Below are positions 1 to 8,500 of a stretch of DNA of 28,655 bases, one piece after another. The DNA lies in contig NZ_JAKEDR010000025.1 in NCBI RefSeq assembly GCF_023653455.1, positions 1-28,655 on the forward strand, written 5' to 3'. A program made the translations under genes and the position numbers. Origin of the DNA: Paraclostridium ghonii. Lineage in GTDB: Bacteria; Bacillota; Clostridia; Peptostreptococcales; Peptostreptococcaceae. Numbering within the stretch: position 1 is the stretch's first letter; each line of letters starts with the position of its first letter. The notes below the pieces were generated by a model. The model had not been told where the DNA came from and made no database searches. It saw only the letters and a program-made list of their open reading frames with translations.

Positions 1-128
1 CTAAAAATTTTATAATTTCGTTAGGCTTGTTTACTATGCCTATTTTTAATAATTGAAACCAAATATTAACCTATCGGTTTATTAATCTCTTCGAGAATAA
101 TTTTTATCATATCTAATTAACAGAACCA

Positions 129-698
129 TTATTTAATTTTTTCTAAATCTAGATTAAGTTGTAATACATTTACTGTAGGTTCTCCAAATGTTCCTATAAC
201 CTTGGAATTTGTATTTTTATCTATAATTTTTAATAACTTTTCTCTAGAAACTTTGCTATATTTAGAAACTCTATCTATTTGATATTTAGCTCCCCTTAAA
301 GATATATCTGGATCTAGTCCACTTGCTGATGCTGTTACTAAATCTACAGGAATTTTTTGTGTGTTTTTTTCATCATATTTTTTATACAAATTTATTCTTT
401 CATTTAATACTTTATCAAAATCTTCTCCAGTTGGAGACATATTACTTCCAGAAGACCCTAATGGGTTATATGGGTAGCTTTGTGTTTCTGATGGTCTTGA
501 CCAGAAATATCCTGGATTTGTAAAATTTTGACCTATAAGTTTACATCCTATTTTTTTATTGTTTTCTTCAATTATACTACCATTTGCTTTACTTGGCACA
601 AATATTTGAGCAAATGCGGTTACTGTAAGCGGATATATAACTCCAGTTATAACAGTCATAATTATAAATATTAAAGATGCTCTTTTTATATACTTCAT
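129..698 (-). CDS. kdpC: KdpC, K+-transporting ATPase subunit C
   Basis: Accessory subunit of the KdpFABC high-affinity potassium pump, which is anchored in the cytoplasmic membrane and stabilises the KdpA-KdpB complex. The 189-residue product has a single N-terminal membrane helix (about residues 8-30, after MKYIKRAS) and an extracytoplasmic domain. That domain carries the family signatures GYFWSRPS, YNPLGSSGSN and DLVTASASGLDPDIS, the last near residues 119-133. The start is supported by AAGGAGA a few bases upstream. It is the last gene of kdpA-kdpB-kdpC, 20 bases after kdpB. No convincing terminator or kdpDE follows in the 128 bases left in the window. Length is normal for the family and there is no sign of decay. 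Confidence 0.97.
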   Translation of the reverse strand: MKYIKRASLIFIIMTVITGVIYPLTVTAFAQIFVPSKANGSIIEENNKKIGCKLIGQNFTNPGYFWSRPSETQSYPYNPLGSSGSNMSPTGEDFDKVLNERINLYKKYDEKNTQKIPVDLVTASASGLDPDISLRGAKYQIDRVSKYSKVSREKLLKIIDKNTNSKVIGTFGEPTVNVLQLNLDLEKIK

Positions 699-718
699 AT
701 TTAAATCTCCTTATCATA

Positions 719-2779
719 TTATAAAATTGTACCTATAATCATATCTATAGCTTTTATACATATAAATGGGGTTATAATCCCTCCCACGCCATATATCATT
801 AAATTTCTTGATAAGAGTTTACTCGCAGGTAATTCTCTATATTTAACACCTTTAAGTGCCAGTGGAACTAATGCAATTATTATAATTGCGTTATATATAA
901 CGGCACTCATTATAGCACTTTCAGGGCTATGAAGATTCATTATATTTAACTTATCTAATTGTGGATAAACTCCTAAAAATAGTGGCGGTATTATAGCAAA
1001 ATATTTTGCTATATCATTTGCGATACTAAAAGTTGTAAGTGCTCCTCTTGTCATAAGTAACTGTTTACCTATTTTTACTATTTCTATTAGTTTAGTTGGA
1101 CTTGAATCTAAATCAACCATATTTCCAGCCTCTTTAGCAGCTTGTGTACCTGTATTCATAGCAACAGCAACATCTGCTTGAGCAAGTGCAGGTGCATCAT
1201 TACTTCCATCCCCAGTCATTGCTACTAAATGCCCTTTTCTCTGATATTCATGTATTAAATCAAGTTTAGCTTTAGGTGTTGCCTCTGCTAAAAAGTCGTC
1301 CACCCCAGCTTCAGCTGCTATAGCAGCTGCTGTTAAAGGATTATCACCTGTTATCATTATTGTTTTTATTCCCATTTTTCTTAAATCATTAAATTTTTCA
1401 TATACTCCCTTTTTTAGAACATCCTTTAAATATATAACTCCTAGTACTCTTTCATTTTTACAAACTACTAAAGGTGTTCCACCTTTTTTAGATATTTCTT
1501 CAACTATTTCATCACACTCCTTTGGATATTTACCACCCTGTTCTTCTACAAATTGTTTGATAGCACTAGCTGCTCCTTTTCTTATTTTATCTCCATTTAA
1601 ATTTGCTCCACTCATTCTAGTTTTTGCTGAAAACGCCACAAATTCAGCACCATTACTTATTAAATATCTTCCATTTATTGCATACGTCTGTTTTGCAAGT
1701 ACAACTATACTCCTTCCCTCTGGAGTTTCATCTAATACAGAACCCATTTCTGCACAATCCACAAACTCTTCCATATCTACATGTTTAAGTGGTATAAATT
1801 TACTGGCCTGTCTATTTCCGTATGTTATAGTTCCAGTTTTATCTAAAAGTAATACATCTACATCTCCAGCAGCTTCTATAGCTCTTCCTGATGTTGCAAG
1901 TACATTTTTATTATTTAATCTACTCATTCCTGCAATTCCAATTGAAGAAAGTAATCCACCTATAGTAGTTGGAGCTAAGCAAACTAATAACGCTACTAAC
2001 GAAGTTATAGAAACCACACTACCTACTCCATTTTGTTTTACTGCAAAGTAGCTAAATGGATATAAAGTTACTGTTACTATTAAAAATATTGAAGTTAATG
2101 CTATTAGTAATGTTTGTAAAGCTATTTCATTTGGAGTTTTTTTTCTTTTTGCACCTTCTACCATGGCTATCATCTTATCTAGAAAACTTTCGCCGGGACT
2201 TGATGTTACTTCTATTATTAAGTAATCAGAAACTACCGTCGTTCCACCTGTTACTGCACATCTATCTCCTCCTGACTCTCTTATAACAGGAGCACTCTCT
2301 CCTGTTATAGCACTTTCATCTACCGATGCAACCCCCTCTATAACATCTCCATCTGCAGGAATTTGATTATTTGATTCTACTAAAACTATATCTCCTTTTT
2401 TTAGTAAACTTGATTGTATCATCTCAAATTCACTATTTTTATCACAAGTTTTTAATTTTTTAGCTAATACATCTTTCTTTGCAGCCCTTAGACTACTAGC
2501 TTGAGCTTTTCCTCTTCCTTCTGCTATAGCTTCTGCAAAGTTTGCAAATAATACTGTAGACCATAAAAATATGCTTATCATTAAGGCGAATGATGTATTA
2601 TCATTGGTTATCTTAAAAAATGACATAACAGTTATTAAACTAGTAATTATTGATCCTATATACACTACAAACATAACAGGATTTTTAAGCTGTACTTTAA
2701 AGCTTAACTTTTTAACAGAATCCTTCATTGCATCTTTTAAAATATCTTTACTTATAAAACTTTTATTTGAATTGCTCAT
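719..2779 (-). CDS. kdpB: KdpB, P-type ATPase subunit of the K+ pump
   Basis: Catalytic subunit of the Kdp potassium pump, a P-type ATPase that hydrolyses ATP to drive K+ uptake through KdpA. The 686 residues are full length. Visible motifs in order are the actuator-domain TGES (residues 159-162; the Ser corresponds to the one known in E. coli as an inhibitory phosphorylation site), the transmembrane LAPTTIGG segment, the phosphorylation motif DKTGT with acceptor Asp313, the nucleotide-domain ITGDNPLTA, and the hinge [20 protein letters not shown]. The ATG is preceded by AAAGGAGATA. It lies between kdpA (25 bases upstream) and kdpC (20 bases downstream), clearly one transcription unit. Confidence 0.98.
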   Translation of the reverse strand: MSNSNKSFISKDILKDAMKDSVKKLSFKVQLKNPVMFVVYIGSIITSLITVMSFFKITNDNTSFALMISIFLWSTVLFANFAEAIAEGRGKAQASSLRAAKKDVLAKKLKTCDKNSEFEMIQSSLLKKGDIVLVESNNQIPADGDVIEGVASVDESAITGESAPVIRESGGDRCAVTGGTTVVSDYLIIEVTSSPGESFLDKMIAMVEGAKRKKTPNEIALQTLLIALTSIFLIVTVTLYPFSYFAVKQNGVGSVVSITSLVALLVCLAPTTIGGLLSSIGIAGMSRLNNKNVLATSGRAIEAAGDVDVLLLDKTGTITYGNRQASKFIPLKHVDMEEFVDCAEMGSVLDETPEGRSIVVLAKQTYAINGRYLISNGAEFVAFSAKTRMSGANLNGDKIRKGAASAIKQFVEEQGGKYPKECDEIVEEISKKGGTPLVVCKNERVLGVIYLKDVLKKGVYEKFNDLRKMGIKTIMITGDNPLTAAAIAAEAGVDDFLAEATPKAKLDLIHEYQRKGHLVAMTGDGSNDAPALAQADVAVAMNTGTQAAKEAGNMVDLDSSPTKLIEIVKIGKQLLMTRGALTTFSIANDIAKYFAIIPPLFLGVYPQLDKLNIMNLHSPESAIMSAVIYNAIIIIALVPLALKGVKYRELPASKLLSRNLMIYGVGGIITPFICIKAIDMIIGTIL

Positions 2780-2804
2780 TTTAATATCTCCTTTATACTA
2801 AAGT

Positions 2805-4544
2805 TTAAAAAATCATATTTAAATGTTCTGCTATTGGCCCAAGAGCTAGTGACGGTAAAAATCCTAATGCTCCTATCATAAGAACAACTCCAACTAATAA
2901 AAATACAAACAGCATATTATTAGTTGCTAATGTACCTGCACTTTGTGGTACTATTTTTTTACTAGCTAAAGACTCCCCTATTTTTATAATTAAAACTATT
3001 GGTATAAAACGAGCTAATATCATTGTTATACTTGTCAATATATTCATAAAATCATTATTTGCATCAAATCCTGCAAATGCACTTCCGTTGTTATTACCTG
3101 TAGAACTTAAAGCGTATAAAATTTCTGAGAAACTGTGTGGTCCATTATTAGTTAAGAAAGAATCTATATTTGGGATCATACATGTTATTGCACTTCCAAT
3201 CAATACTAATGCAGGTGTAGTTATTATTAAAATTGACGCCATTTTCATTTCAAATGGATCAATTTTTTTTCCTAAATACTCTGGTGTTCTACCTACCATA
3301 AGCCCTGATATAAATACTGTAAGAATTACAAATGCAAGCATACCATAAAGCCCACATCCAACGCCTCCAAACACAACTTCTCCTAATTGCATAAGTAAAG
3401 TTAAAACCATTCCTCCCATTGGAGTAAATGAGTCATGCATAGCATTTACTGATCCATTTGATGCTGAAGTAGTTGTAACTCCCCATATAGCTGAGTTTAT
3501 TACTCCAAATCTTGCTTCTTTTCCTTCCATGTTTCCGCCAGACTGATCTAATTTAAATTCACTTGTTATATGTGGATTATTTGCAAGTTCTGGAGTAGCT
3601 TTAAATTCAAAATACATTGCAGAAGATATAGCTAATATAAAGATAATCATCATTGCACCTAAAATTACATTTCCTTGTTTTTTATCGTTTACCATATCTC
3701 CAAATGTAAAGCATAGTGCTGCAGGTATTAAAATTATAGAAATAACTTGTGCCATATTGGATAAATATGTTGGGTTTTCAAATGGATATGCTGAATTTGT
3801 ACCAAAGAATCCGCCTCCATTTGTCCCTAATTGTTTTATTGCAATTTGACTCGCTGCCGGACCTCCTGGAATTTTTTGATTATCTATTACACCTTGACTT
3901 TCTGTTGCTACACTTTCTACTAAGTTAACTTCTTGATATGACTTGAAATTTTGAACTACTCCTTGAGTAGTCAAAAATATTGCTAAAACCATAGAAAGAG
4001 GTAAAAGTATATATAATGTTGACTTTGTTAAATCAACCCAAAAGTTTCCTATATTATTACATTTGCTTCTTTTAAATCCTCTTATTAATACCATAAGAAC
4101 ACTTATACCTACTGCGGCTGATAAAAAGTTTTGAACAGTTAATCCTATCATTTGAGTTAAATAGCTTAATGTGCTTTCTCCACTATAAGCTTGCCAGTTT
4201 GTGTTCGTTACAAAACTTGAAGCTGTATTAAGAGCTAGTTTCCAATCTATATTTTTTAATTTTTCTGGATTTAGCGGAAGTATATATTGAATCATTTGTA
4301 ATATAATAACAAAGATTAAACTAATTACACTAAATGAAATAATACTTAATATATACTCTTTGCCTGTCATTTCTTCATCTTTTTTTATTCTTAACACCTT
4401 GTATATAAATTTTTCTATAGGTTCTAATATCTTAGTTAAAAAAACTCTTTCATTTTTAAATACTTTCGATATATAAATACCTAAAGGTTTTGCTAGTAAT
4501 ATAACTACTGCAATAAAAACAATTACTTGAATTACAATACTCAT
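2805..4544 (-). CDS. kdpA: KdpA, K+-binding channel-like subunit
   Basis: Membrane subunit of the Kdp pump that binds and translocates K+, related to the SKT superfamily of K+ transporters. The 579 residues are almost wholly hydrophobic helices with four degenerate selectivity loops: TNTNWQAYSGES, TNGGGFFGTNSAYPFENPT, TTSASNGSVNAMHDSFTP and STGNNNGSAFAGF. The open frame continues upstream to 4679, but that extension runs through a transcription terminator. I place the start at 4544 (MSIVIQVIVF), where AGGAGGAGA sits at a proper distance. No kdpF-like small hydrophobic gene is visible in the roughly 100 bases upstream, and that leader is too short for a c-di-AMP (ydaO-type) riboswitch. First gene of kdpABC. 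Confidence 0.97.
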   Translation of the reverse strand: MSIVIQVIVFIAVVILLAKPLGIYISKVFKNERVFLTKILEPIEKFIYKVLRIKKDEEMTGKEYILSIISFSVISLIFVIILQMIQYILPLNPEKLKNIDWKLALNTASSFVTNTNWQAYSGESTLSYLTQMIGLTVQNFLSAAVGISVLMVLIRGFKRSKCNNIGNFWVDLTKSTLYILLPLSMVLAIFLTTQGVVQNFKSYQEVNLVESVATESQGVIDNQKIPGGPAASQIAIKQLGTNGGGFFGTNSAYPFENPTYLSNMAQVISIILIPAALCFTFGDMVNDKKQGNVILGAMMIIFILAISSAMYFEFKATPELANNPHITSEFKLDQSGGNMEGKEARFGVINSAIWGVTTTSASNGSVNAMHDSFTPMGGMVLTLLMQLGEVVFGGVGCGLYGMLAFVILTVFISGLMVGRTPEYLGKKIDPFEMKMASILIITTPALVLIGSAITCMIPNIDSFLTNNGPHSFSEILYALSSTGNNNGSAFAGFDANNDFMNILTSITMILARFIPIVLIIKIGESLASKKIVPQSAGTLATNNMLFVFLLVGVVLMIGALGFLPSLALGPIAEHLNMIF

Positions 4545-4644
4545 TATCCAATCTCCTCCTAAATTTTCTATATAATCATTGTATGTATTTTGGTATAAAG
4601 TGGAGGTTAAGATAATTCTTACTGTATTAAGATTGTATAAAGAT

Positions 4645-4684
4645 AAAAAATGTGTACCCCAGTTAACTTGAGTACACATTTTTT
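4645..4684 (-). terminator. Intrinsic terminator of the first Cys-rich coiled-coil gene
   Basis: A perfect 13-bp stem (4645-4657 AAAAAATGTGTAC with 4672-4684) encloses a 14-base loop and is followed by a T-rich stretch on the minus strand. It begins 10 bases after the stop of the gene at 4695-5231 and insulates that gene from kdpA. Confidence 0.85.
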
Positions 4685-4694
4685 ATTTTAATAC

Positions 4695-5231
4695 TTAATC
4701 ACACTCGCATCCTGAATTTTCTGATTCATCATCGCATTCATTCCAAGGTATTAATACTGGAGGCTTATCTTTTCTCTTTAAACAGTTAACTGTTTTTTCA
4801 AATGATTTGTCTAAATCATTAACTAGTCCTTTTATATCTTTTTGCTTGTCTTGTGCATCTTTTATGTCTTTTATTGCTTCATTTTGTGCTGGAACAGCTT
4901 TTTCTAATTCTTCCATTATAGATTTTAAGTCATATGCTGCTTTTGCTAAGGCATTTTCTATTTCCCCTAAATTTGTCGCTAAATTTCCAACATTATCATT
5001 AATTCCAACTAAAGCTGATTTAACTTTATTTTGGTTATCTTTAGCATCTTTTAAATCATTTCCAAGTTGCTCATTTTTCACTTTTATACTATCTATAATT
5101 TTTTCTGTTTTTTCTATATCATTTTTACAGTTTTCTCCTACACATCCATTATCTTTACACTTGTAATAACATATATTTTCCCATTTATTTATATCTTCAC
5201 ATTCATTCCACCCATTTTTTTTGCAGCTCAT
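4695..5231 (-). CDS. Cys-rich coiled-coil protein A, probably spore-associated
   Basis: I do not recognise a named family. The 178 residues have three parts. The Cys-rich head has six Cys in residues 3-35, with the pattern WNEC-x5-KWENICYYKCK. A long helical, coiled-coil-like middle (about 37-150) is rich in Lys, Asp, Glu and Asn. The short Cys-rich tail follows a VLIPWNEC motif and ends GCECD. Ten Cys in total, no signal peptide and no membrane helix. It is a clear paralogue of the protein at 5557-6075 in all three parts. The start has GGGGGA upstream, and a sigma K/E-like promoter precedes it. By inference it is a cross-linkable structural protein of the spore coat or exosporium. The promoter and composition support this but do not prove it. 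Confidence 0.85.
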   Translation of the reverse strand: MSCKKNGWNECEDINKWENICYYKCKDNGCVGENCKNDIEKTEKIIDSIKVKNEQLGNDLKDAKDNQNKVKSALVGINDNVGNLATNLGEIENALAKAAYDLKSIMEELEKAVPAQNEAIKDIKDAQDKQKDIKGLVNDLDKSFEKTVNCLKRKDKPPVLIPWNECDDESENSGCECD

Positions 5232-5278
5232 ATTCTAAATCCCCCTTAAAAATATTTTAAGCTTTTAGCCTGTAATCC

Positions 5279-5306
5279 ATACTATGATGATTTTACATAT
5301 TTGTTT
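5279..5306 (-). promoter_or_regulatory. Sporulation-type (sigma K/E-like) promoter of protein A
   Basis: On the minus strand AAAC (complement of 5303-5306), a 16-base spacer, then CATAGTAT (complement of 5279-5286). This fits the AC-N16/17-CATAnnnTA pattern of mother-cell sigma factors K and E. The flanks GTAAACAAAT and ATTACAG are shared base for base with the promoter of the paralogue at 6127-6154. Confidence 0.65.
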
Positions 5307-5363
5307 ACTTTTTAAGTAGATAGAGTGTTATCCATTTTTGTTTTACTATAATCTATATATAAC

Positions 5364-5447
5364 AAAAAATCCGCTTTGCTTGAGCGACTCCATCTGCGAA
5401 CCACTTCATATCTCCATCGACCTTAAGACAACGGTCCGTTGCTCAAG
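5364..5447 (-). ncRNA. Structured non-coding element between the two paralogues
   Basis: This GC-richer island lies in otherwise AT-rich spacer. Two distant 10-base arms (5379-5388 and 5438-5447) pair as CTTGAGCAAC with GTCGCTCAAG, with one G-U pair, and close a loop of about 50 bases. A GACC/GGTC hairpin and a CAACGG-CCGTTG palindrome lie inside. On the minus strand the element ends AGCGGATTTTTT, so it resembles a terminated small RNA or a dispersed repeat. It shares GATATGA and AGCGGATTTT with the element at 23933-24019. It matches no RNA family I can name. Confidence 0.4.
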
Positions 5448-5507
5448 TTTATAAGTTAGAAATTATATTTATCTACAGTTTAGGATTAAATATAATTTTC
5501 TAAGGAT

Positions 5508-5539
5508 TAAAAAAGGAATGTAAATATATTTACATTCCT
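5508..5539 (-). terminator. Intrinsic terminator of the second Cys-rich coiled-coil gene
   Basis: Perfect 12-bp arms (5514-5525 AGGAATGTAAAT and 5528-5539) are followed on the minus strand by six T. It lies 17 bases past the stop of the gene at 5557-6075. Confidence 0.85.
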
Positions 5540-5556
5540 AAAAATATTTTATATAA

Positions 5557-6075
5557 TTAGCAACCACACTCTGGTTTTTCTTCTTCGCAATCGTCCCAAG
5601 GTACTAATATTGGGTGACTATCTTTTTTGTTTAAGCATTCTACTGTTTCATCAAAAGCATTTTCTAAATTGCAAACTAATTCTTTTAATTCTTTTTGTTT
5701 ATATTGTGCATCTTCTATATCTTCTAATGCTGCATTTTGCGCAGGTATAGCTTTATCTAAGTCTTTGATTATACAATTTAAGCTTTTTACAGCATTAATT
5801 AAAGACTCTTCTATATTTGCTATGTCTTTAACTAAATTAGCTACATTGTCATCTATATTTTCTAAAGAAGATTTAACTTCTTTTTGATTGTGTTTAGCAT
5901 CTTTTAAGTCTTTACCTAACATATTATTTGTTTCTTTTATATAATCTATAAGACCTTTTGTTTTAGCAATCTCTTTATTACAATTTTTACAGTTACTATT
6001 TTTACATTTATAGTAACATACGTTATCCCATTTATTCTTTTCACAGCTATTCCACATATTGTTTTTATAACTCAT
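5557..6075 (-). CDS. Cys-rich coiled-coil protein B, paralogue of protein A
   Basis: No named family recognised. The 172 residues have the same plan as the protein at 4695-5231. The head has five Cys in residues 11-32 with the pattern WNSC-x4-KWDNVCYYKCK. The middle is helical and contains KAIPAQNAALEDIEDAQ, where the paralogue has KAVPAQNEAIKDIKDAQ. The tail is PILVPWDDC and ends ECGC. Eleven Cys in all, including two within the helical part that the paralogue lacks. The open frame starts at a GTG at 6090, but that codon overlaps the AAAGGGTG ribosome binding site, so the ATG at 6075 is chosen. It has its own promoter and terminator. A local tandem duplication followed by divergence is the simplest origin. 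A spore-layer role is an inference. Confidence 0.85.
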   Translation of the reverse strand: MSYKNNMWNSCEKNKWDNVCYYKCKNSNCKNCNKEIAKTKGLIDYIKETNNMLGKDLKDAKHNQKEVKSSLENIDDNVANLVKDIANIEESLINAVKSLNCIIKDLDKAIPAQNAALEDIEDAQYKQKELKELVCNLENAFDETVECLNKKDSHPILVPWDDCEEEKPECGC

Positions 6076-6126
6076 AAATAAAAAACACACCCTTTTTTTA
6101 TTTTCCAGAGTTTTTCTCTGTAATAT

Positions 6127-6154
6127 ATACTATGCCTAAATATGCTATTTGTTT
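6127..6154 (-). promoter_or_regulatory. Sporulation-type (sigma K/E-like) promoter of protein B
   Basis: On the minus strand AAAC (complement of 6151-6154), a 16-base spacer, then CATAGTATA (ending at 6127). It fits CATAnnnTA fully. The flanking GTAAACAAAT and ATTACAG match the promoter at 5279-5306, while the spacer and the downstream leader differ. A small CAGAG/CTCTG hairpin lies in the leader at 6106-6120. Confidence 0.65.
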
Positions 6155-6205
6155 ACATTTTTTTATATTTTTAAACAAAAAAATAGAATCCAGTTAAACT
6201 CCTAA

Positions 6206-6622
6206 TTAATTTTTAAAACTATCTAAATGAATGCAAAACGCTTTAAATTCATCTATATCTTTTATATTCTGTAACTCAGCAATTCCAATCATATAATGGC
6301 TATATTTATGATACAAAAACTGAACTTTATGCATTTCACATATTTGAAATCCATCTTTAAAAGAGTAAGAATATGGTACAAAATCATTTAAATTATTTTC
6401 AAAATACTTTATTTTAGCAAAACAAAGTTTATGTATTTGAAATACCATAGCAAGAGCAGAATGTTTTTGCACAAATTTTTGTGAAAAATATTCAACAGGT
6501 TGATACTTTCCTTTAGGATGTCTGTACTCCCAATTACAATTAGAGTTTAAATATAATCTATATTCTTGTATAACTTTTTTCTTTTGTTCTTCTAATTTAT
6601 AATCCATTGAATTTAAATTCAC
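6206..6622 (-). CDS. Unknown 138-residue soluble protein
   Basis: I do not recognise this protein. It starts with GTG at 6622, seven bases after a GGGGGG ribosome binding site. An in-frame ATG five codons later is less well placed. The product has no signal peptide or membrane helix. It is rich in Tyr, Phe, His and Lys, with an amphipathic N-terminal helix (LEEQKKKVIQEYRLYL) and a Tyr/His-rich centre (QFLYHKYSHYMIGIAE). Its three Cys do not form a metal-binding pattern. It stands alone on the minus strand, divergent from rubrerythrin. A weak hairpin followed by seven T lies just downstream (about 6175-6200). Coding status rests on the strong ribosome binding site and an uninterrupted, protein-like frame. 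Confidence 0.75.
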   Translation of the reverse strand: MNLNSMDYKLEEQKKKVIQEYRLYLNSNCNWEYRHPKGKYQPVEYFSQKFVQKHSALAMVFQIHKLCFAKIKYFENNLNDFVPYSYSFKDGFQICEMHKVQFLYHKYSHYMIGIAELQNIKDIDEFKAFCIHLDSFKN

Positions 6623-6720
6623 ATTAATTCCCCCCTTTTCTTATATTATATCAACTTGAGTTATATTTATGAACAATAGTAAATTAGTATAGTTTTTTTC
6701 TATTACATGTCTTATAAAAA

Positions 6721-6740
6721 TTAGTAAATACTATTACTAA
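6721..6740. promoter_or_regulatory. Inverted repeat upstream of rubrerythrin, operator candidate
   Basis: TTAGTAA (6721-6727), six bases, then TTACTAA (6734-6740), a perfect 7-base inverted repeat 33 bases before the rbr start. It overlaps a weak promoter (TTAGTA, 16 bases, TATATT). The spacing is not that of a standard PerR or Fur box, so the regulator is not assigned. Confidence 0.3.
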
Positions 6741-6772
6741 AATATATTTAAAATCTATAACGGAGGAAAATA

Positions 6773-7366
6773 ATGAATACTTTAAAAGACAGTAAAACAA
6801 AATACAATTTAATGAAAGCTTTCGCAGGAGAAAGCCAAGCTAGAAATAGATATACATTCGCAGCTTCACTTGCTAAAAGCCAAAACCTAGAACTAATTTA
6901 TAGAGCTTTTAACTATACTTCAGATCAAGAAAAGGCCCACGCTTGGGTGTTTTATAAACACTTGAAAGATTTATCTGGTCAATCTATAACCATAGATACA
7001 GGTTATCCAGTTGATATTTACAATGATTTAGAAAAAACATTGAGAATATCTCAACAGCATGAATACGAAGAATGGGACAAAATATATAAAGAATTTGCTC
7101 AGATAGCTAAAGAAGAAGGTTTTATGTCTGTATCAAATAGTTTTGAAAAAATTTCTGAAATAGAAAAAATACATGGAGATAGATTTGGCAGATTTGCAGA
7201 TGCTATAAAATCAAATACTTTATTTAAAAGTGATAAGGAAGAAAATTGGATATGTTTAAACTGTGGCCATATTCACACTGGAAAAGAAGTTCCAAATGCA
7301 TGTCCAGTGTGTCAATACCCTCAAGGATATTTCATACTATATTCAATATCTCCATTTGAAAATTAA
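6773..7366 (+). CDS. rbr: Rubrerythrin
   Basis: Non-haem iron peroxidase of anaerobes that reduces hydrogen peroxide in the cytoplasm with electrons from rubredoxin-type donors. The 197 residues comprise a ferritin-like four-helix diiron domain (about 1-150) and a C-terminal rubredoxin-like domain. Diiron ligand motifs are AGESQARNRY, SDQEKAHA, HEYEEW with a following Glu, and EKIHGDRF. The rubredoxin part has CLNCGH at about 162-167 and CPVCQYPQGYF near 182-192, giving the four Cys that bind one iron. The start follows CGGAGGAAAATA. It is monocistronic, with a bidirectional terminator after it. The convergent Fe-S scaffold operon next door fits an iron/oxidative-stress neighbourhood. Confidence 0.96.
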   Translation: MNTLKDSKTKYNLMKAFAGESQARNRYTFAASLAKSQNLELIYRAFNYTSDQEKAHAWVFYKHLKDLSGQSITIDTGYPVDIYNDLEKTLRISQQHEYEEWDKIYKEFAQIAKEEGFMSVSNSFEKISEIEKIHGDRFGRFADAIKSNTLFKSDKEENWICLNCGHIHTGKEVPNACPVCQYPQGYFILYSISPFEN

Positions 7367-7431
7367 TACAATGTATACTTCTTTATTTAACAATTAAAAA
7401 ATATTTCTCATTTGAAACACTATATAATTTA

Positions 7432-7472
7432 AAAAGAGATAATGATTAAGTTTTTTAATCATTATCTCTTTT
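7432..7472. terminator. Bidirectional terminator between rbr and the GGGtGRT gene
   Basis: Perfect 18-base arms (7432-7449 and 7455-7472, core GAGATAATGATTAA) enclose a 5-base loop, with A/T tracts on both sides. It can therefore end transcription from rbr (plus) and from the operon ending at 7481 (minus). Confidence 0.88.
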
Positions 7473-7480
7473 GTTTTAAT

Positions 7481-8479
7481 TTATTTAAAGCTCTCCTCAA
7501 CAGCAACAGCTACTGCAACTGTAGCTCCAACCATAGGATTATTTCCCATTCCTATAAGTCCCATCATTTCAACATGTGCTGGAACAGATGAAGACCCTGC
7601 AAATTGTGCATCAGAATGCATTCTTCCCATAGTATCAGTCATTCCATAAGATGCTGGTCCTGCTCCCATATTATCAGGATGAAGAGTTCTACCTGTTCCT
7701 CCACCTGAAGCTACTGAAAAATATTTTTTATCTTGTATATAACATTCCTTTTTATAAGTACCTGCTACTGGATGTTGGAATCTTGTTGGATTAGTTGAGT
7801 TACCAGTTATAGATACATCTACTCCCTCATGATGCATAATAGCAACACCTTCTCTAACATCGTCACATCCGTAACATTTAACTTTGCTTCTATCACCCTT
7901 TGAAAAAGCCTTCTCTCTTACTACTTTTAACTCCCCAGTATAGTAGTCAAATTCAGTTTGAACATATGTAAATCCATTTATTCTTGAGATTATATAAGCT
8001 GCGTCTTTTCCAAGTCCGTTTAATATAACTCTTAGGTCTTCTTTTCTAACCTTATTAGCTTTTTCAGCTATTTTTATAGCTCCTTCTGCTGCCGCAAAAG
8101 ATTCATGTCCTGCTAAAAATGCAAAACATTTTGTTTCATCTCTTAAAAGCATTCCACCTAAGTTTCCATGTCCTAATCCAACTTTTCTATCATCTGCAAC
8201 AGAACCTGGAATACAAAATGCCTGTAATCCTTCTCCTATAGCTTCAGCTGCATCAGATGCTTTTTTACACTCTTTTTTTATAGCTATGGCTGCTCCTAGT
8301 GTATATGCCCAACAAGCATTTTCAAATGCTATATTTTGAGTGTCTTTTACTATTTGATAAGGATCAAATCCTTTTGACTTGCAAAGTTCTCTACATTCTT
8401 CTATAGAATCAAGCCCATATCTTTCTAATACAGGAGTTATTTGATTTATTCTTCTTTCATAACTTTCAAATAAAGCCAT
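7481..8479 (-). CDS. GGGtGRT protein
   Basis: Member of a conserved anaerobe family named for its glycine-rich GGGTGRT motif, seen here as SGGGTGRTLHPDNMG in the C-terminal third. The biochemical role of the family is not established to my knowledge. The 332 residues look soluble, with further conserved-looking stretches KVGLGHGNLGGMLLRDE, AFLAGHESFAAAEGA, YGCDDVREGVAIMHHEGVD and GNSTNPTRFQHPVAG. The start is supported by AAGGAAGGTGA. It lies 21 bases after the NifU-like scaffold gene and is last in that operon. The recurrent pairing of these two genes suggests a shared function in Fe-S or metal handling. That is an inference from context. Confidence 0.93.
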   Translation of the reverse strand: MALFESYERRINQITPVLERYGLDSIEECRELCKSKGFDPYQIVKDTQNIAFENACWAYTLGAAIAIKKECKKASDAAEAIGEGLQAFCIPGSVADDRKVGLGHGNLGGMLLRDETKCFAFLAGHESFAAAEGAIKIAEKANKVRKEDLRVILNGLGKDAAYIISRINGFTYVQTEFDYYTGELKVVREKAFSKGDRSKVKCYGCDDVREGVAIMHHEGVDVSITGNSTNPTRFQHPVAGTYKKECYIQDKKYFSVASGGGTGRTLHPDNMGAGPASYGMTDTMGRMHSDAQFAGSSSVPAHVEMMGLIGMGNNPMVGATVAVAVAVEESFK

Positions 8480-8500
8480 TATAGTTCACCTTCCTTATTA

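Noticed and set aside
1..128. Short open stretch on the minus strand after kdpC (…WFQLLKIGIVNKP…), and two 14-15 codon frames
   Set aside because: No start codon or ribosome binding site for the first, and all are too short to tell from chance in AT-rich DNA. No kdpD or kdpE start is visible.
4545..4679. N-terminal extension of kdpA (45 more codons)
   Set aside because: It runs back into the terminator of the upstream gene and lacks a ribosome binding site, while the ATG at 4544 has AGGAGGAGA.
5232..6126. Mobile element or insertion sequence carrying the duplicated Cys-rich genes
   Set aside because: No transposase, terminal inverted repeats or target-site duplications are visible. Tandem gene duplication is sufficient.
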